From CAZIVP01 sp964542915 (GTDB lineage: Bacteria > Calditrichota > Calditrichia > Calditrichales > Calditrichaceae), in NCBI GenBank assembly GCA_964542915.1, contig CAZIVP010000009.1, positions 62,001-126,000 on the forward strand: DNA of 64,000 nt, in the 5' to 3' direction. Shown here one piece after another: positions 32,995-42,145 of this stretch. The first letter of the stretch is position 1. Each line of letters starts with the position of its first letter. A program made the position numbers and the translations under genes. The notes beneath the pieces were generated by a model that was given only the letters and a program-made list of their open reading frames with translations, was not told where the DNA came from and did not search any database.

Positions 32995-33942
32995 ATGAAT
33001 ATGAACGCGACAATCAAACTATTGCTGGCAACCACATTGGGCGCCCTGATACTCAGTTCCTGTCAGGGCGGTGAAACGCCCCGGGTTCCGGAGGATAAAC
33101 GTATGGAGCTTGCCAACGCCTATTACACCAATGGATTATACGAAGCGGCGGTTGCCGAATATCTCGATTACCTCGATCAGTACGATGTCGGGAAAAAGAG
33201 ACGTGCCAATACTTATTTTAATGTGGCCAATATCTATTTTGAACGACTGAACGATTACGAAAAGGCGCTAACCTATTACTTTAAGATTAAATATCTGTAT
33301 CCGGAAAGCAGTGTACAGGGAGAAGTCGGTAAACGAATTGTAAGCTGTCTGGAGCGACTCGGACGCTCCGCGGATGCAAGCCGTAAAATGGAAGAAACCG
33401 CCGCCCTGAGGCAATCCCGCCAGGATAAAGAAGAAGATCGGCCCGGCGCCGTTCTGGCAGAGATTGGCTCCACCAAAATTACCGAAGGCGACCTTCAGTA
33501 TGAAATCCGTAAATTGCCCGCTTACATGCAGGAACAGCTTAATTCCAAAAATCGTAAAAAGGAAATTTTGAATCAATACATCTTGCAGGAACTGCTTTAC
33601 GAAACAGCCAAGCGCATGGGTTTGGATGAACATGAAGATGTTATTGAAGGTACGTTTCGCGCTAAAAAGGCGCTAATGGCTGAAACATATCTGCAAAAAG
33701 AAATGCAAGACAAAGTCAAAATAACACCGGAAGATGTTGAACTCTACTATCTGGCCCATAAAGATAAATATACGGAAAAAGATGAAGAGGGTGATGTTGT
33801 CCGTCAGAAATCGTTGCAGGAGGTCCGCCAGCAGGTGGCGAGCGATTTGAAAAGAGAACGTCAACAGAAGGCTTATCAAAAACTGCTGAACCGCTTAATG
33901 CAGGCGAACGATGTTAATATTTATGAACACCGCATCCGGTAA
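32995..33942 (+). CDS. TPR lipoprotein with SurA/PpiC-like N-terminal chaperone domain
   Basis: A 315-residue lipoprotein (LILSSCQGG, cysteine about 24). Residues 35-135 are TPR-like (LANAYYTNGLYEAAVAEYL, DYEKALTYYFKI). Residues 150-300 resemble the SurA_N/PpiC helical fold: a GSTKITEGDLQYEIRKLP strand-helix, LLYETAKRMGLDE, and DVELYYLAHKDKYTEK. The parvulin-type isomerase domain that would follow is absent. It probably acts as a periplasmic or outer-membrane chaperone for Bat-system substrates; this is inference. It lies 13 bases after DUF58 and overlaps the next gene. Confidence 0.7.
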   Translation: MNMNATIKLLLATTLGALILSSCQGGETPRVPEDKRMELANAYYTNGLYEAAVAEYLDYLDQYDVGKKRRANTYFNVANIYFERLNDYEKALTYYFKIKYLYPESSVQGEVGKRIVSCLERLGRSADASRKMEETAALRQSRQDKEEDRPGAVLAEIGSTKITEGDLQYEIRKLPAYMQEQLNSKNRKKEILNQYILQELLYETAKRMGLDEHEDVIEGTFRAKKALMAETYLQKEMQDKVKITPEDVELYYLAHKDKYTEKDEEGDVVRQKSLQEVRQQVASDLKRERQQKAYQKLLNRLMQANDVNIYEHRIR

Positions 33943-34978
33943 ACGCAACTTCGCGGCTTTTGTCGCAGGGGTCTGCTTCCTGTGGTGCTGGCTGCCAATG
34001 GCAGTTGCGGCAGAGGAGCAACCTTTGATTGAAGTACGGTCAATGGTGGATACATCGACAATCACGATCGGCGACCGCATCACCTATTCCATCATTATCG
34101 ATCGTCAGGAAGATTTGCGCGCTGAGCGGCCCGGCGAAGGCGTCAATTTGGGGCAGTTTGAGATTAAAGACTATGAATTTCATGAGCCGCGTGAGCGGGA
34201 CGGACGTATTATCGAACGATTTGATTTCCACATATCGGTGTACGATACGGGCCGATACACCATTCCCGCCTTTCCCATCGCCTATTTCCCGTCGGATACC
34301 AGCGATGAATACAGCATTATCGAAGCATCGCCTATCGATATCAATGTTCAATCGGTCATCAGCGGCGAAGGGGCGAGGGAATTAAAAGATATCAAACCGC
34401 CCGTCGATATACCCTTTAACTATGTGTTTTGGATTTCCATGGCGGTTGCGGCCGTTCTGGCCCTCATAATCGTATATTTGGCGTATCGTTTGTGGAAACA
34501 CCGCCAAGAAAAGGGTTACCTGATCACGCCGCCGAAACCGCCGCGTCCGGCGCATGAAATCGCGCTGGAGGCATTAAATCGTTTGTATCAAACCGATATG
34601 ATCGAAAACGGAGAATACAAACGGTTTTTTACGGAACTCTCGGTGATTATGCGGGTCTATCTTGAAAACCGTTATTTTATCTCTGCCATGGAAGAGACTA
34701 CTTCGGAAATTTTACACGATTTAAACGGTACCCTGGATGATGCGCAATTAAGACAGGATTTACAGGAACTGTTGATGCTTTCGGATCTTGTCAAGTTTGC
34801 AAAACATATTCCTCAAACGGATGAAATCGCACGTATCAAAGAGCTCGCCAGCGGTTTTATTCATGCTACGCGTCTGATGTACGAAGCAGAACATGATGAA
34901 GAAAACAGCCCGGATAAGGGCGTTCCGGCGGATACAAACGAAAAAAGCGACAGCCTGCCGGCGCCCGATTCCCAATAA
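33911..34978 (+). CDS. Half-size BatD-like envelope protein (second of two)
   Basis: A 355-residue protein with a signal peptide (FVAGVCFLWCWLPMAVAAEE). An exported beta-rich domain of about 140 residues follows (VDTSTITIGDRITYSIIID, then FHISVYDTGRYTIPAFPI). One membrane helix lies at about 177-197 (FWISMAVAAVLALIIVYLAYR), then a cytoplasmic helical domain (AHEIALEALNRLYQTDMIE, FFTELSVIMRVYLENR) of DUF4381 type. The C-terminus is acidic. It overlaps the upstream lipoprotein gene by 32 bases (or 20 if ATG 33923 is used). It is a paralogue, by architecture, of 29827-30771. Expected to interact with MoxR and VWA proteins at the membrane. Confidence 0.75.
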   Translation: MLIFMNTASGKRNFAAFVAGVCFLWCWLPMAVAAEEQPLIEVRSMVDTSTITIGDRITYSIIIDRQEDLRAERPGEGVNLGQFEIKDYEFHEPRERDGRIIERFDFHISVYDTGRYTIPAFPIAYFPSDTSDEYSIIEASPIDINVQSVISGEGARELKDIKPPVDIPFNYVFWISMAVAAVLALIIVYLAYRLWKHRQEKGYLITPPKPPRPAHEIALEALNRLYQTDMIENGEYKRFFTELSVIMRVYLENRYFISAMEETTSEILHDLNGTLDDAQLRQDLQELLMLSDLVKFAKHIPQTDEIARIKELASGFIHATRLMYEAEHDEENSPDKGVPADTNEKSDSLPAPDSQ

Positions 34979-35083
34979 AAAAATCGGGTAAAAACAACGA
35001 TAAGCTCCATTTGGAGATGAAAAAACAATCGAATAAAATGAAAATATGGTAAACGAAAGGTCATAAAAAAGGAGGAACGGGCA

Positions 35084-36022
35084 TTGATTGATGTTGAAGG
35101 CTTAACGCGCTACTATGGAGATAAGCGGGCCATTGCCGATGTCACCTTTCATGTGGATAAAGGTGAAATTGTCGGTATGCTGGGCCCCAATGCCGCAGGT
35201 AAAACCACAACAATGCGTATATTGACCTGCTACATGCCGCCGACTTCCGGCAAGGCGACTGTCGGTGGTTATGATATTTTTGAACAGAGCATGGATGTCC
35301 GGCGCATTACCGGGTATATGCCTGAGAATCCGCCGCTCTACAGCGACATGCGCGTGCGCGATTATCTGGATTTCGTCTGCCGTCTGAAAGGCGTGGAGAA
35401 ATCCCAACGGTCTTCAGAGATTGAAACGGTAATCGAGAAGACCGCCATCGGCGACGTGCAAAAGCGGATCATAGGCAAGCTCTCGAAAGGTTATAAACAA
35501 CGCGTGGGGCTTGCGCAAAGTCTGATCAATAATCCTCAAATCGTTATTCTCGACGAACCGACGGTCGGACTGGATCCCAAGCAGATCATTGAAATTCGTG
35601 AATTAATAAAGAATCTACGCGGCGATCATACCGTCATCCTTTCCTCCCACATTTTACCGGAGATCGAACAAACCTGCGAACGGGTGGTCATTATCCATGA
35701 AGGAAAGGTCATAGCGGAAGACTCCGTCGAAAATCTGACCAATCTGCGCGAAGGCGGGGAGCGCATCCGGTTGAAAGTGGAGGGCAAAGAGGATGCCGTG
35801 CGCTCCACCATCAAAGCGGTTGGCAAGATCAAAAATATGGAGTTTAAAAGCGAAAAGGACGGCATTATGGATGTGACGGTGGAAAGCGAAACCGACATCC
35901 GAAAGGATATCGCCAGAGCAATTGTAGAGAAGGATTTGGGACTGCTGGAACTGTCCACCGACCGCTATACGCTGGAAGATATCTTCTTGCGTCTGACGAC
36001 AAAAGAAGAGGAGGTTGCTTAA
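35084..36022 (+). CDS. ABC transporter ATPase (GldA-like)
   Basis: A 312-residue ATP-binding subunit. Walker A is GPNAAGKTTT, the signature is LSKGYKQRVGLAQ, Walker B is IVILDEPTVGLDP, and the switch histidine is in LSSHILPEIEQ. The C-terminal 90 residues form the extension typical of gliding-type and Nod-type exporters. The TTG start at 35084 sits eight bases after AAGGAGG. The adjoining permease and GldG-like genes make this a gliding-type (GldA/F/G) exporter; its substrate is unknown, and the name does not by itself imply gliding. Confidence 0.92.
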   Translation: MIDVEGLTRYYGDKRAIADVTFHVDKGEIVGMLGPNAAGKTTTMRILTCYMPPTSGKATVGGYDIFEQSMDVRRITGYMPENPPLYSDMRVRDYLDFVCRLKGVEKSQRSSEIETVIEKTAIGDVQKRIIGKLSKGYKQRVGLAQSLINNPQIVILDEPTVGLDPKQIIEIRELIKNLRGDHTVILSSHILPEIEQTCERVVIIHEGKVIAEDSVENLTNLREGGERIRLKVEGKEDAVRSTIKAVGKIKNMEFKSEKDGIMDVTVESETDIRKDIARAIVEKDLGLLELSTDRYTLEDIFLRLTTKEEEVA

Positions 36023-36023
36023 A

Positions 36024-36806
36024 ATGAAGAAGACGTGGGCTATATTTATCAAAGAATTCAAATCGTTTTTTTATTCACCGATCGCTTATGTTATTCTGGC
36101 CGTTTTTACGGCGTTAACAGGCGTCTTTTTCTATTTATATCTCTCAAGCTTTGTAGAAGCGTCATTAATGGATACCATTCGTTCCCAGCAATATCGTATG
36201 GCGCAGCAAAAACTGAATGTAAATCTGATGTTGATCCGGCCTTATTTCTGGAACATTGCGCTCATCTCTTTGTTCGCACTGCCAACGATAACGATGCGGC
36301 TTTATTCGGAAGAAAAGCGCCTGGGAACGATTGAGCTGCTTTATACCACGCCGATCAAACCATTACAAATTATTCTGGGTAAATTCTTTGCAGGTTTGGC
36401 TCTTTATGCGGTGTTGCTTGTACCGACCATCCTTTTCCAGACGCTGCTTTTTGCTTACGGCGATCCGGAGTTTATGCCCGTCTTATCAGGATATATCGGC
36501 CTGTTTTTATTAGGAGCGGCTTTCATTTCGGCGGGCCTGTTCATTTCAACCACCACTGAAAATCAGATCATCGCTGCCATCGGCGGCTTTGCATTATCAT
36601 TGCTCTTGTGGGTTGTCGGTTGGGGCGCCAACTACGCGGGCGATACCCTTTCGCCGTTGCTGGATTACATTTCGATTATCAACCATTTTGAAGATTTTGC
36701 GCAGGGCGTCATCGACACTACTCACATTATATACTACTTATTATTTGCTGCGGTGGGCGTCTATTTTTCATTGAAGGTTGTGGAATCGGTAAAATGGAGA
36801 GCGTGA
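36024..36806 (+). CDS. ABC-2 type permease (GldF-like)
   Basis: A 260-residue permease with six membrane helices of the ABC2_membrane_2 type: FFYSPIAYVILAVFTALTG at the start, RPYFWNIALISLFALPTITMRLYSEEKRLGT, LLYTTPIKPLQIILGKFFAG. It pairs with the ATPase encoded immediately upstream. The start at ATG 36024 follows GAGGAGG near the end of the preceding gene. The stop overlaps a small frame as TGATG. Confidence 0.9.
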   Translation: MKKTWAIFIKEFKSFFYSPIAYVILAVFTALTGVFFYLYLSSFVEASLMDTIRSQQYRMAQQKLNVNLMLIRPYFWNIALISLFALPTITMRLYSEEKRLGTIELLYTTPIKPLQIILGKFFAGLALYAVLLVPTILFQTLLFAYGDPEFMPVLSGYIGLFLLGAAFISAGLFISTTTENQIIAAIGGFALSLLLWVVGWGANYAGDTLSPLLDYISIINHFEDFAQGVIDTTHIIYYLLFAAVGVYFSLKVVESVKWRA

Positions 36807-36961
36807 TGAGCGGTTGCGGGCAAGAAGCGATAAAAAGCGTTATTGCCTGCATCACGGGCCTTTCAAGCGCAAATCGCAACCGTGTGGTTTGCCATTTGAA
36901 AACGCTGGAAGTTGAACAGACAAGGATATTGGAGATCAACAATTATGAAAACCATAGATAG
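36806..36961 (+). CDS. Possible small ORF bridging gldF-like and gldG-like genes
   Basis: A frame of 51 codons (begins MSGCGQEAIKSVIACITG) whose ATG overlaps the permease stop as TGATG and whose end overlaps the start of the GldG-like gene. No family is recognised. The arrangement allows translational coupling, but an open frame of this length in a 138-base gap could be chance. Confidence 0.25.
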   Translation: MSGCGQEAIKSVIACITGLSSANRNRVVCHLKTLEVEQTRILEINNYENHR

Positions 36962-38459
36962 AATCGCCGGTCTGGCCGGTTTACTGCTGATCCTCGCCGG
37001 CCTCATCTGGTACTCCATCAGTAAAATCTGGGGCGTACCGCAATGGGTATTTCTTATTTTAGGCATTGTCGGACTGGGCTATTTCCTTTTCGTCCATTTC
37101 ACCCGACGTGAAAAACAGTATTCCAAACAATCGCTGAAATATGGCTCCAACACGTTGGTACAGGTGCTGGTTGTATTGGCAATAGCGGCCATGGTAGCGT
37201 TTCTGAGTACACGTCGCCATTATCGTGCCGATCTGACTGCCAAAAACCTATACAGCCTTGCGGATCAAAGCGAGCAGATTTTAAACAGCCTTGAAAAGGA
37301 AGTAACCATCAAAGGTTTTTTCAAATCTTCCCAACAAAAAGGCGCCCGCGATTTGCTGGACGAATACACCTACCGTTCCCGCAATCTGCAATACGAATTA
37401 ATCGATCCTGACGAGCAGCCGCAAATTGCAAAGCAGTACGGCATCCGGCAATACAATACCCTGGTCGTGGAGGCGGGCATTAAGCGCGAAACCGTCGATG
37501 AGATGAACGAAAGCAATCTCACCAATGCCATCATCAAAGTAACACGGGAGCAGGATAAAGTCGTCTATTTCCTGATAGGCCACGGCGAACGGGCAATAGA
37601 CTCTGATTCTCCGCGCGGATTTAAAAAAGCGGTGGATGCCATCAAAAAAGAGAACCACCTTGTGCGGGAACTCAATTTGGCCCGGCGTCGCAGCATCCCC
37701 GACAGTTGTACGGTATTGGCCGTCATTGCTCCCCGGAAGGAACTGTTTCCGGCAGAAATCGATTCTATCCGAACTTATGTGGAAGGCGGCGGAAAATTGC
37801 TGCTTATGACCGATCCCGAGCATCCGCAAAGCGTAAATCGTTTGGCAGAGGCCTTCCATGTCGGCGTGGGCAATGATATGGTGATCGATGCCAGCGGCGT
37901 AGGCCAGCTGTTCGGCGCAGGCCCCGCCATGCCCTTGGTTACCCAATACGACCAGAATCACGCCATCACCGGAGAGTTCGGCAATATGATGACCTTCTAT
38001 CCGCAGGCGACTTCCGTTACGGCCATGCCGGATAAGGGCGGTTACACGATGACGGAGCTGTTAAAAACCTCGGGTAACAGTTGGGCCGAAACGGATTACG
38101 CCAGCGGCCAGGTCAGCTTTAGCGAAGCCGAGGATACGCCGGGACCGATTAATATTGCAATTATTGCTGAAAAGACCTTAAGCGATGGAAAATCCATCGC
38201 CGCTATTTTTGGCGATTCGGATTTTGCGGCTAACCGTTATTTTGATAATCAGGCCAACTCCGATTTGTTTCTGAATACAATTAATTATCTTGCGGAAGAG
38301 GAAGATTTGATTTCAATCCGTCCGAAAGAGGTGGATGACCGACGCCTAACGTTAACCCAGGCCGATGTTTCTACGCTTTTCTATCTGGTTGTCGTCGCCA
38401 TTCCGGTGCTGGTGGTTATTATCGGCGTGGTCGTATTTTTTAAACGCACACGTGTTTAA
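36945..38459 (+). CDS. GldG-like ABC exporter auxiliary protein
   Basis: A 504-residue protein with two N-terminal membrane helices (IAGLAGLLLILAGLIWYS; FLILGIVGLGYFLFVHF), another at about 75-95 (LVQVLVVLAIAAMVAFL), a large periplasmic domain (about 100-480) beginning YRADLTAKNLYSLADQSEQIL, and a C-terminal helix (LFYLVVVAIPVLVVIIGVVVFFK). This is the ABC_transp_aux/GldG layout, with KVVYFLIGHGER and SIAAIFGDSDFAANRY motifs. ATG 36945 is chosen; the upstream extension to 36912 has no SD. It works with the ATPase and permease encoded just upstream. Confidence 0.87.
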   Translation: MKTIDRIAGLAGLLLILAGLIWYSISKIWGVPQWVFLILGIVGLGYFLFVHFTRREKQYSKQSLKYGSNTLVQVLVVLAIAAMVAFLSTRRHYRADLTAKNLYSLADQSEQILNSLEKEVTIKGFFKSSQQKGARDLLDEYTYRSRNLQYELIDPDEQPQIAKQYGIRQYNTLVVEAGIKRETVDEMNESNLTNAIIKVTREQDKVVYFLIGHGERAIDSDSPRGFKKAVDAIKKENHLVRELNLARRRSIPDSCTVLAVIAPRKELFPAEIDSIRTYVEGGGKLLLMTDPEHPQSVNRLAEAFHVGVGNDMVIDASGVGQLFGAGPAMPLVTQYDQNHAITGEFGNMMTFYPQATSVTAMPDKGGYTMTELLKTSGNSWAETDYASGQVSFSEAEDTPGPINIAIIAEKTLSDGKSIAAIFGDSDFAANRYFDNQANSDLFLNTINYLAEEEDLISIRPKEVDDRRLTLTQADVSTLFYLVVVAIPVLVVIIGVVVFFKRTRV

Positions 38460-38530
38460 AAAGCGTTGATATGTTGTACATGGTATGGATTTGTAAACAA
38501 GGTGTTGATTGATAAGAGGATTGGAGAGCT

Positions 38531-39886
38531 ATGCGAAACACCATCATATTACTCATTATCGCAGCGGCGTTGGGCGCTTATGTCTATTTCTATGAAATAA
38601 AAGGCGAGGAAAAACGCAAGGAGCAGGAACAATACGAAAAGCAGTTGATGCACTTCGAACAGGACAGCGTAACCGCGATTGAGATTAAAAGCGCCGGAGG
38701 CGATTTTGTGATGCAAAAAAGCAGGGATGGATGGAGAATCGAAGAACCGGTGTCCACAGGAGCGGATAATGCTCCCATCAATTCCTTGTTGCGATCGTTA
38801 TCCGGAGCCGAAAAAAAGCGTACCTTTCATATAACGCCTGAAGAACTGACCCGTTACGGCCTTGGAATGGGCGCCCTGAAGGTTAAACTGACCATGAATG
38901 ACGGCAGCAGCGATTCGCTTTTCTTCGGGGCGAAAAGCAGCGTCGGCAACAATATATATGTCAATAAACTCGATACGCTGGTCTATATGACAAGCGCCAA
39001 TATTAAGAACAACGCCGAGAAATCGTTATTCGACTGGCGTGATAAAAAAACCGTTCATTTCGATAAAAACCGCATACGGACATTTACGTTAACGAATCCG
39101 CAGGGGCAATTTACCTTCGTAAAGGAAGACGGAGAGTGGAAATTGTCGCAGCCGATTGAAACTAATGCCGACCCCAGCAAGGTGGACGCCGTATTAAATA
39201 AACTGGCCAATGGAAGTATAAAATCGGTGGAAAGCGAGCGCGCCGGTAATAATTTAGCGCGCTTCGGCCTACACAGACCCGCCTACCGGATCGACTTGTA
39301 TGCGGGCAAAGAAAAAGCCAAATCTTCCGTCGCCTTTTCAAAACTTTCAGAGAACCGAAGTTACGGCAAGGATGCCGTTAGGCCGCACGTTTTTACTGTG
39401 GATTCCAACTATATAGATCCGCTGGACAAATCGCTATATGATTTCCGCGATAGGTCTATCGTCGCGTTCGATAAGAATCGTGCGGATCGTATCAATCTGC
39501 TTTATGACGGCATGTTGGTGCGTTTACAAAAAGATACCTCGGGCAGTTGGTTCACGGAAGATAGCGTGAAAGCAAAGAGCTGGAAGGTCAACTCGGTTTT
39601 GAATACGTTGAAAAATCTTAAAGCAGAGCGTTTTGTTAAAGAAGATCCGCGTTATTTGATGCCGTTCGGACTGGTCAATCCGGGTGGGAAAATTGAAGTG
39701 TTCGCCTCGGATAACAAGCTGGCCGAATTGAACATCGGCAATCAGGAGGGCGATTTTGTTTACGTGCAGAATCCCGCCCGTAAACCGGTTGTGACGATCA
39801 GGAAAAGCAAGTTGGATCAGCTTTTTCCCAAAGAGGATCAGTTACTGGAGCAACCCGAAACCAATCAGGAAGCGACTGAGGAATAA
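38531..39886 (+). CDS. DUF4340 domain protein
   Basis: A 451-residue membrane-anchored protein: an N-terminal helix (TIILLIIAAALGAYVYFYEI) followed by two DUF4340 repeats, each recurring as 'ALKVKLTMNDG / LYDFRDRSIVAFDKNRADRI' strands (for example SLFDWRDKKTVHFDKNRI and SLYDFRDRSIVAFDKNRA). DUF4340 proteins regularly sit next to GldG-like genes and are thought to be extracytoplasmic parts of the same exporter. SD GGAGAG precedes the ATG. The stop shares its last base with the batA start (TAATG). Confidence 0.9.
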   Translation: MRNTIILLIIAAALGAYVYFYEIKGEEKRKEQEQYEKQLMHFEQDSVTAIEIKSAGGDFVMQKSRDGWRIEEPVSTGADNAPINSLLRSLSGAEKKRTFHITPEELTRYGLGMGALKVKLTMNDGSSDSLFFGAKSSVGNNIYVNKLDTLVYMTSANIKNNAEKSLFDWRDKKTVHFDKNRIRTFTLTNPQGQFTFVKEDGEWKLSQPIETNADPSKVDAVLNKLANGSIKSVESERAGNNLARFGLHRPAYRIDLYAGKEKAKSSVAFSKLSENRSYGKDAVRPHVFTVDSNYIDPLDKSLYDFRDRSIVAFDKNRADRINLLYDGMLVRLQKDTSGSWFTEDSVKAKSWKVNSVLNTLKNLKAERFVKEDPRYLMPFGLVNPGGKIEVFASDNKLAELNIGNQEGDFVYVQNPARKPVVTIRKSKLDQLFPKEDQLLEQPETNQEATEE

Positions 39887-40881
39887 TGTACCGTTTTGCC
39901 GATCCGCTATATCTTTTATTTTTACTGGTTGTTCCGGTTGCCGTATTCTGGTACCTGAAGGGGCAAAGGCGCAGCAGCGGTAAACTGAAGTATTCCGATG
40001 TCGCGCTGATGAAACGCCTGGGGCCGACGCTTAAACAGCGTTTACGGCACGGTTTGTTCGTGTTGCGTATGATGGGTCTCATTCTTCTTATTTTGGCGCT
40101 GGCACGGCCGCAATCCAGCAGCAAGGAAGAGGAGATCGAGACGGAAGGAGTAGACATCGTTCTGGCGCTGGACGTTTCGACCAGTATGCTGGCGGAAGAT
40201 TTCAGACCCAATAACCGCATGCAGGCCGCCAAACTGGTGGCCAAGGATTTTATTCAGGGGCGGAGCAACGATCGCATCGGTATGGTTGTGTTTGCAAGGC
40301 ACAGCTTTACACAATGTCCGTTAACTCTGGATTACGGAGTCCTGATCTCCCTGCTGGAACAAATCAAAATTGCGGATAAAGACTGGGACGGGACCGCCAT
40401 CGGAATGGGGATAGCCAACGCCGTCAATCGCCTAAAGAACAGCAAGGCCAAAAGCAAAGTTATTATTCTTCTGACCGACGGCGTTAATAACGCCGGTCAA
40501 ATCGACCCCATAACGGCGGCCGAAATTGCGCAAACCTATAATATTAAAATTTACACCATTGGTGCCGGCAAGCGCGGAACCGCCATGTATCCGGTACAGA
40601 ACCCGGTTCTGGGCAAGCAGTATGTCCCCATGCCGGTCGAAATCGATGAGGCGATGTTAAAAGAAATCGCATCCATAACCGGAGGCAAATATTTTCGCGC
40701 TACCGATACAAAAAAACTGGATGAAATTTACAAAACCATCGGCGAGATGGAACAAACCCGTATAGAAGTAAAAGAATATACGCGTTATACGGAATATTTT
40801 ATTTATTTCCTGGCCGCAGGTCTGCTCCTTTTGCTGCTTGAACTGGCGCTGAATCATACCTATTTTAAGCGGATTCCTTGA
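39886..40881 (+). CDS. batA: BatA: VWA-domain membrane protein
   Basis: A 331-residue protein with two N-terminal membrane helices, a von Willebrand A domain (about 90-290), and a C-terminal helix (YFIYFLAAGLLLLLLELAL). The MIDAS is complete: LALDVSTSM (DxSxS), the threonine in DWDGTAIGMG, and LLTDGVNN. BatA and BatB are thought to form a membrane complex controlled by MoxR. It starts one base inside the DUF4340 stop, so it is coupled to the exporter genes. A 37-codon frame and a hairpin lie between it and batB. Confidence 0.93.
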   Translation: MYRFADPLYLLFLLVVPVAVFWYLKGQRRSSGKLKYSDVALMKRLGPTLKQRLRHGLFVLRMMGLILLILALARPQSSSKEEEIETEGVDIVLALDVSTSMLAEDFRPNNRMQAAKLVAKDFIQGRSNDRIGMVVFARHSFTQCPLTLDYGVLISLLEQIKIADKDWDGTAIGMGIANAVNRLKNSKAKSKVIILLTDGVNNAGQIDPITAAEIAQTYNIKIYTIGAGKRGTAMYPVQNPVLGKQYVPMPVEIDEAMLKEIASITGGKYFRATDTKKLDEIYKTIGEMEQTRIEVKEYTRYTEYFIYFLAAGLLLLLLELALNHTYFKRIP

Positions 40882-40994
40882 TGAGCATGGTGTGGAACGG
40901 TGAGATCAAACAACTAATGCGCATCAATTGGCAGGCCGGGAACAATGATGATGTGTGGGTCAATGAATTATCACACGTATTTGGGATGCGTTAA
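40881..40994 (+). CDS. Possible small ORF between batA and batB
   Basis: A frame of 37 codons (begins MSMVWNGEIKQLMRINWQ) overlapping the batA stop as TGATG. No family is recognised. Downstream lies an imperfect hairpin (TCCCAATCCCG at 41024-41034 with CGGGAATGGGA at 41040-41050, no T-tract). May be spurious. Confidence 0.2.
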   Translation: MSMVWNGEIKQLMRINWQAGNNDDVWVNELSHVFGMR

Positions 40995-41110
40995 AACAAT
41001 GCTTTAAACCTTTATGTTTACTCTCCCAATCCCGTCCATCGGGAATGGGAATGCGACCGGAAGATGGAAAGCAGCAAAGACGATTAATAAAGGATTGATG
41101 TAAAATCGGT

Positions 41111-42145
41111 ATGGAAGTTTTAAAATTTAAATACCCTTTTATGCTCCATGGATTATGGGGCGTATTGGTGTTGATCCTGTTTTTTATTTATGTTTTTCGC
41201 AACAAAGAAGCCTTATTGCAGCGCTTCGGACAATTGGAATTACTAAAAAAGATGATGCCCGGTTACAGCCGCGGCCGGGCTATCTGGAAAAGCGTTTTGT
41301 TTATTCTGGCGTATGTTTTTTTAGTGATTGCCGCAGCCGATCCGCAACTGGGAACCAAATTGGAGGAGGTGAAGCGGGAAGGCGTTGATATCATGGTGGC
41401 GCTGGATGTTTCACTCAGTATGAAGGCGGAAGATATCGCTCCCAACCGTCTGGCCAAAGCCAAACATGAAATTTCGCGCCTCATCGATCGTTTACAGGGC
41501 GACCGTATCGGATTGATTGCATTTGCAGGTCTGGCTCATGTCCACTGTCCCTTAACGCTGGATTATTCGGCGGCGCGTTTATTTCTCGATATGATGGAAA
41601 CCGATTTAATTCCGCAGCCCGGCACCGCCATCGGAAATGCGATCGATAAATCCATCACCGCGTTCGATCAATCGGAACGCAAACACAAAGTACTCATATT
41701 AATTACGGATGGCGAAGACCACGGTACAAAACCGGTGGAAATGGCCGAACAAGCGGCCGAAGAAGGTATCGTCATCTATACTATTGGAATGGGCTCGTCG
41801 GAAGGCGTACCCATCCCGGTATATGACCAGCACGGTAATAAAAAAGGCTTTAAAAAGGATCGCCGGGGCAACGTGGTAACAACAAAACTGGATGTTCAGA
41901 CATTACAGAAAGTCGCTTTTGTTACGGATGGGAAATACTATGTATCTTCTTCCGGTGAAGCGGAGCTGGAACAAATTTATGATGAAATCAATGCCATGGA
42001 AAAAAAGGAATTGAGTGCACGACAATTCACGCAATACGAGGATCGTTTTCAGATTTTCATAATTTTCGGGATTCTCGCCTTGCTTGGTGAAACCTTTCTA
42101 CCGGTACGTAAACGTAAAACAAAACAGGTATCGATGTATTCATGA
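41111..42145 (+). CDS. batB: BatB: VWA-domain membrane protein
   Basis: A 344-residue paralogue of BatA with the same layout: two N-terminal membrane spans, a VWA domain and a C-terminal span (FQIFIIFGILALLGETFL). The MIDAS residues are in VALDVSLSMKAED, PGTAIGNAI and ITDGEDHG. It follows batA after 229 bases; its stop overlaps the batC start as ATGA. Likely function: membrane partner of BatA in a MoxR-controlled envelope complex. No strong SD is seen before ATG 41111. Confidence 0.93.
   Translation: MEVLKFKYPFMLHGLWGVLVLILFFIYVFRNKEALLQRFGQLELLKKMMPGYSRGRAIWKSVLFILAYVFLVIAAADPQLGTKLEEVKREGVDIMVALDVSLSMKAEDIAPNRLAKAKHEISRLIDRLQGDRIGLIAFAGLAHVHCPLTLDYSAARLFLDMMETDLIPQPGTAIGNAIDKSITAFDQSERKHKVLILITDGEDHGTKPVEMAEQAAEEGIVIYTIGMGSSEGVPIPVYDQHGNKKGFKKDRRGNVVTTKLDVQTLQKVAFVTDGKYYVSSSGEAELEQIYDEINAMEKKELSARQFTQYEDRFQIFIIFGILALLGETFLPVRKRKTKQVSMYS

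Noticed and set aside
37398..37961. 187-codon minus-strand frame within the GldG-like gene
   Set aside because: Shadow frame; the forward protein has a clear family match.
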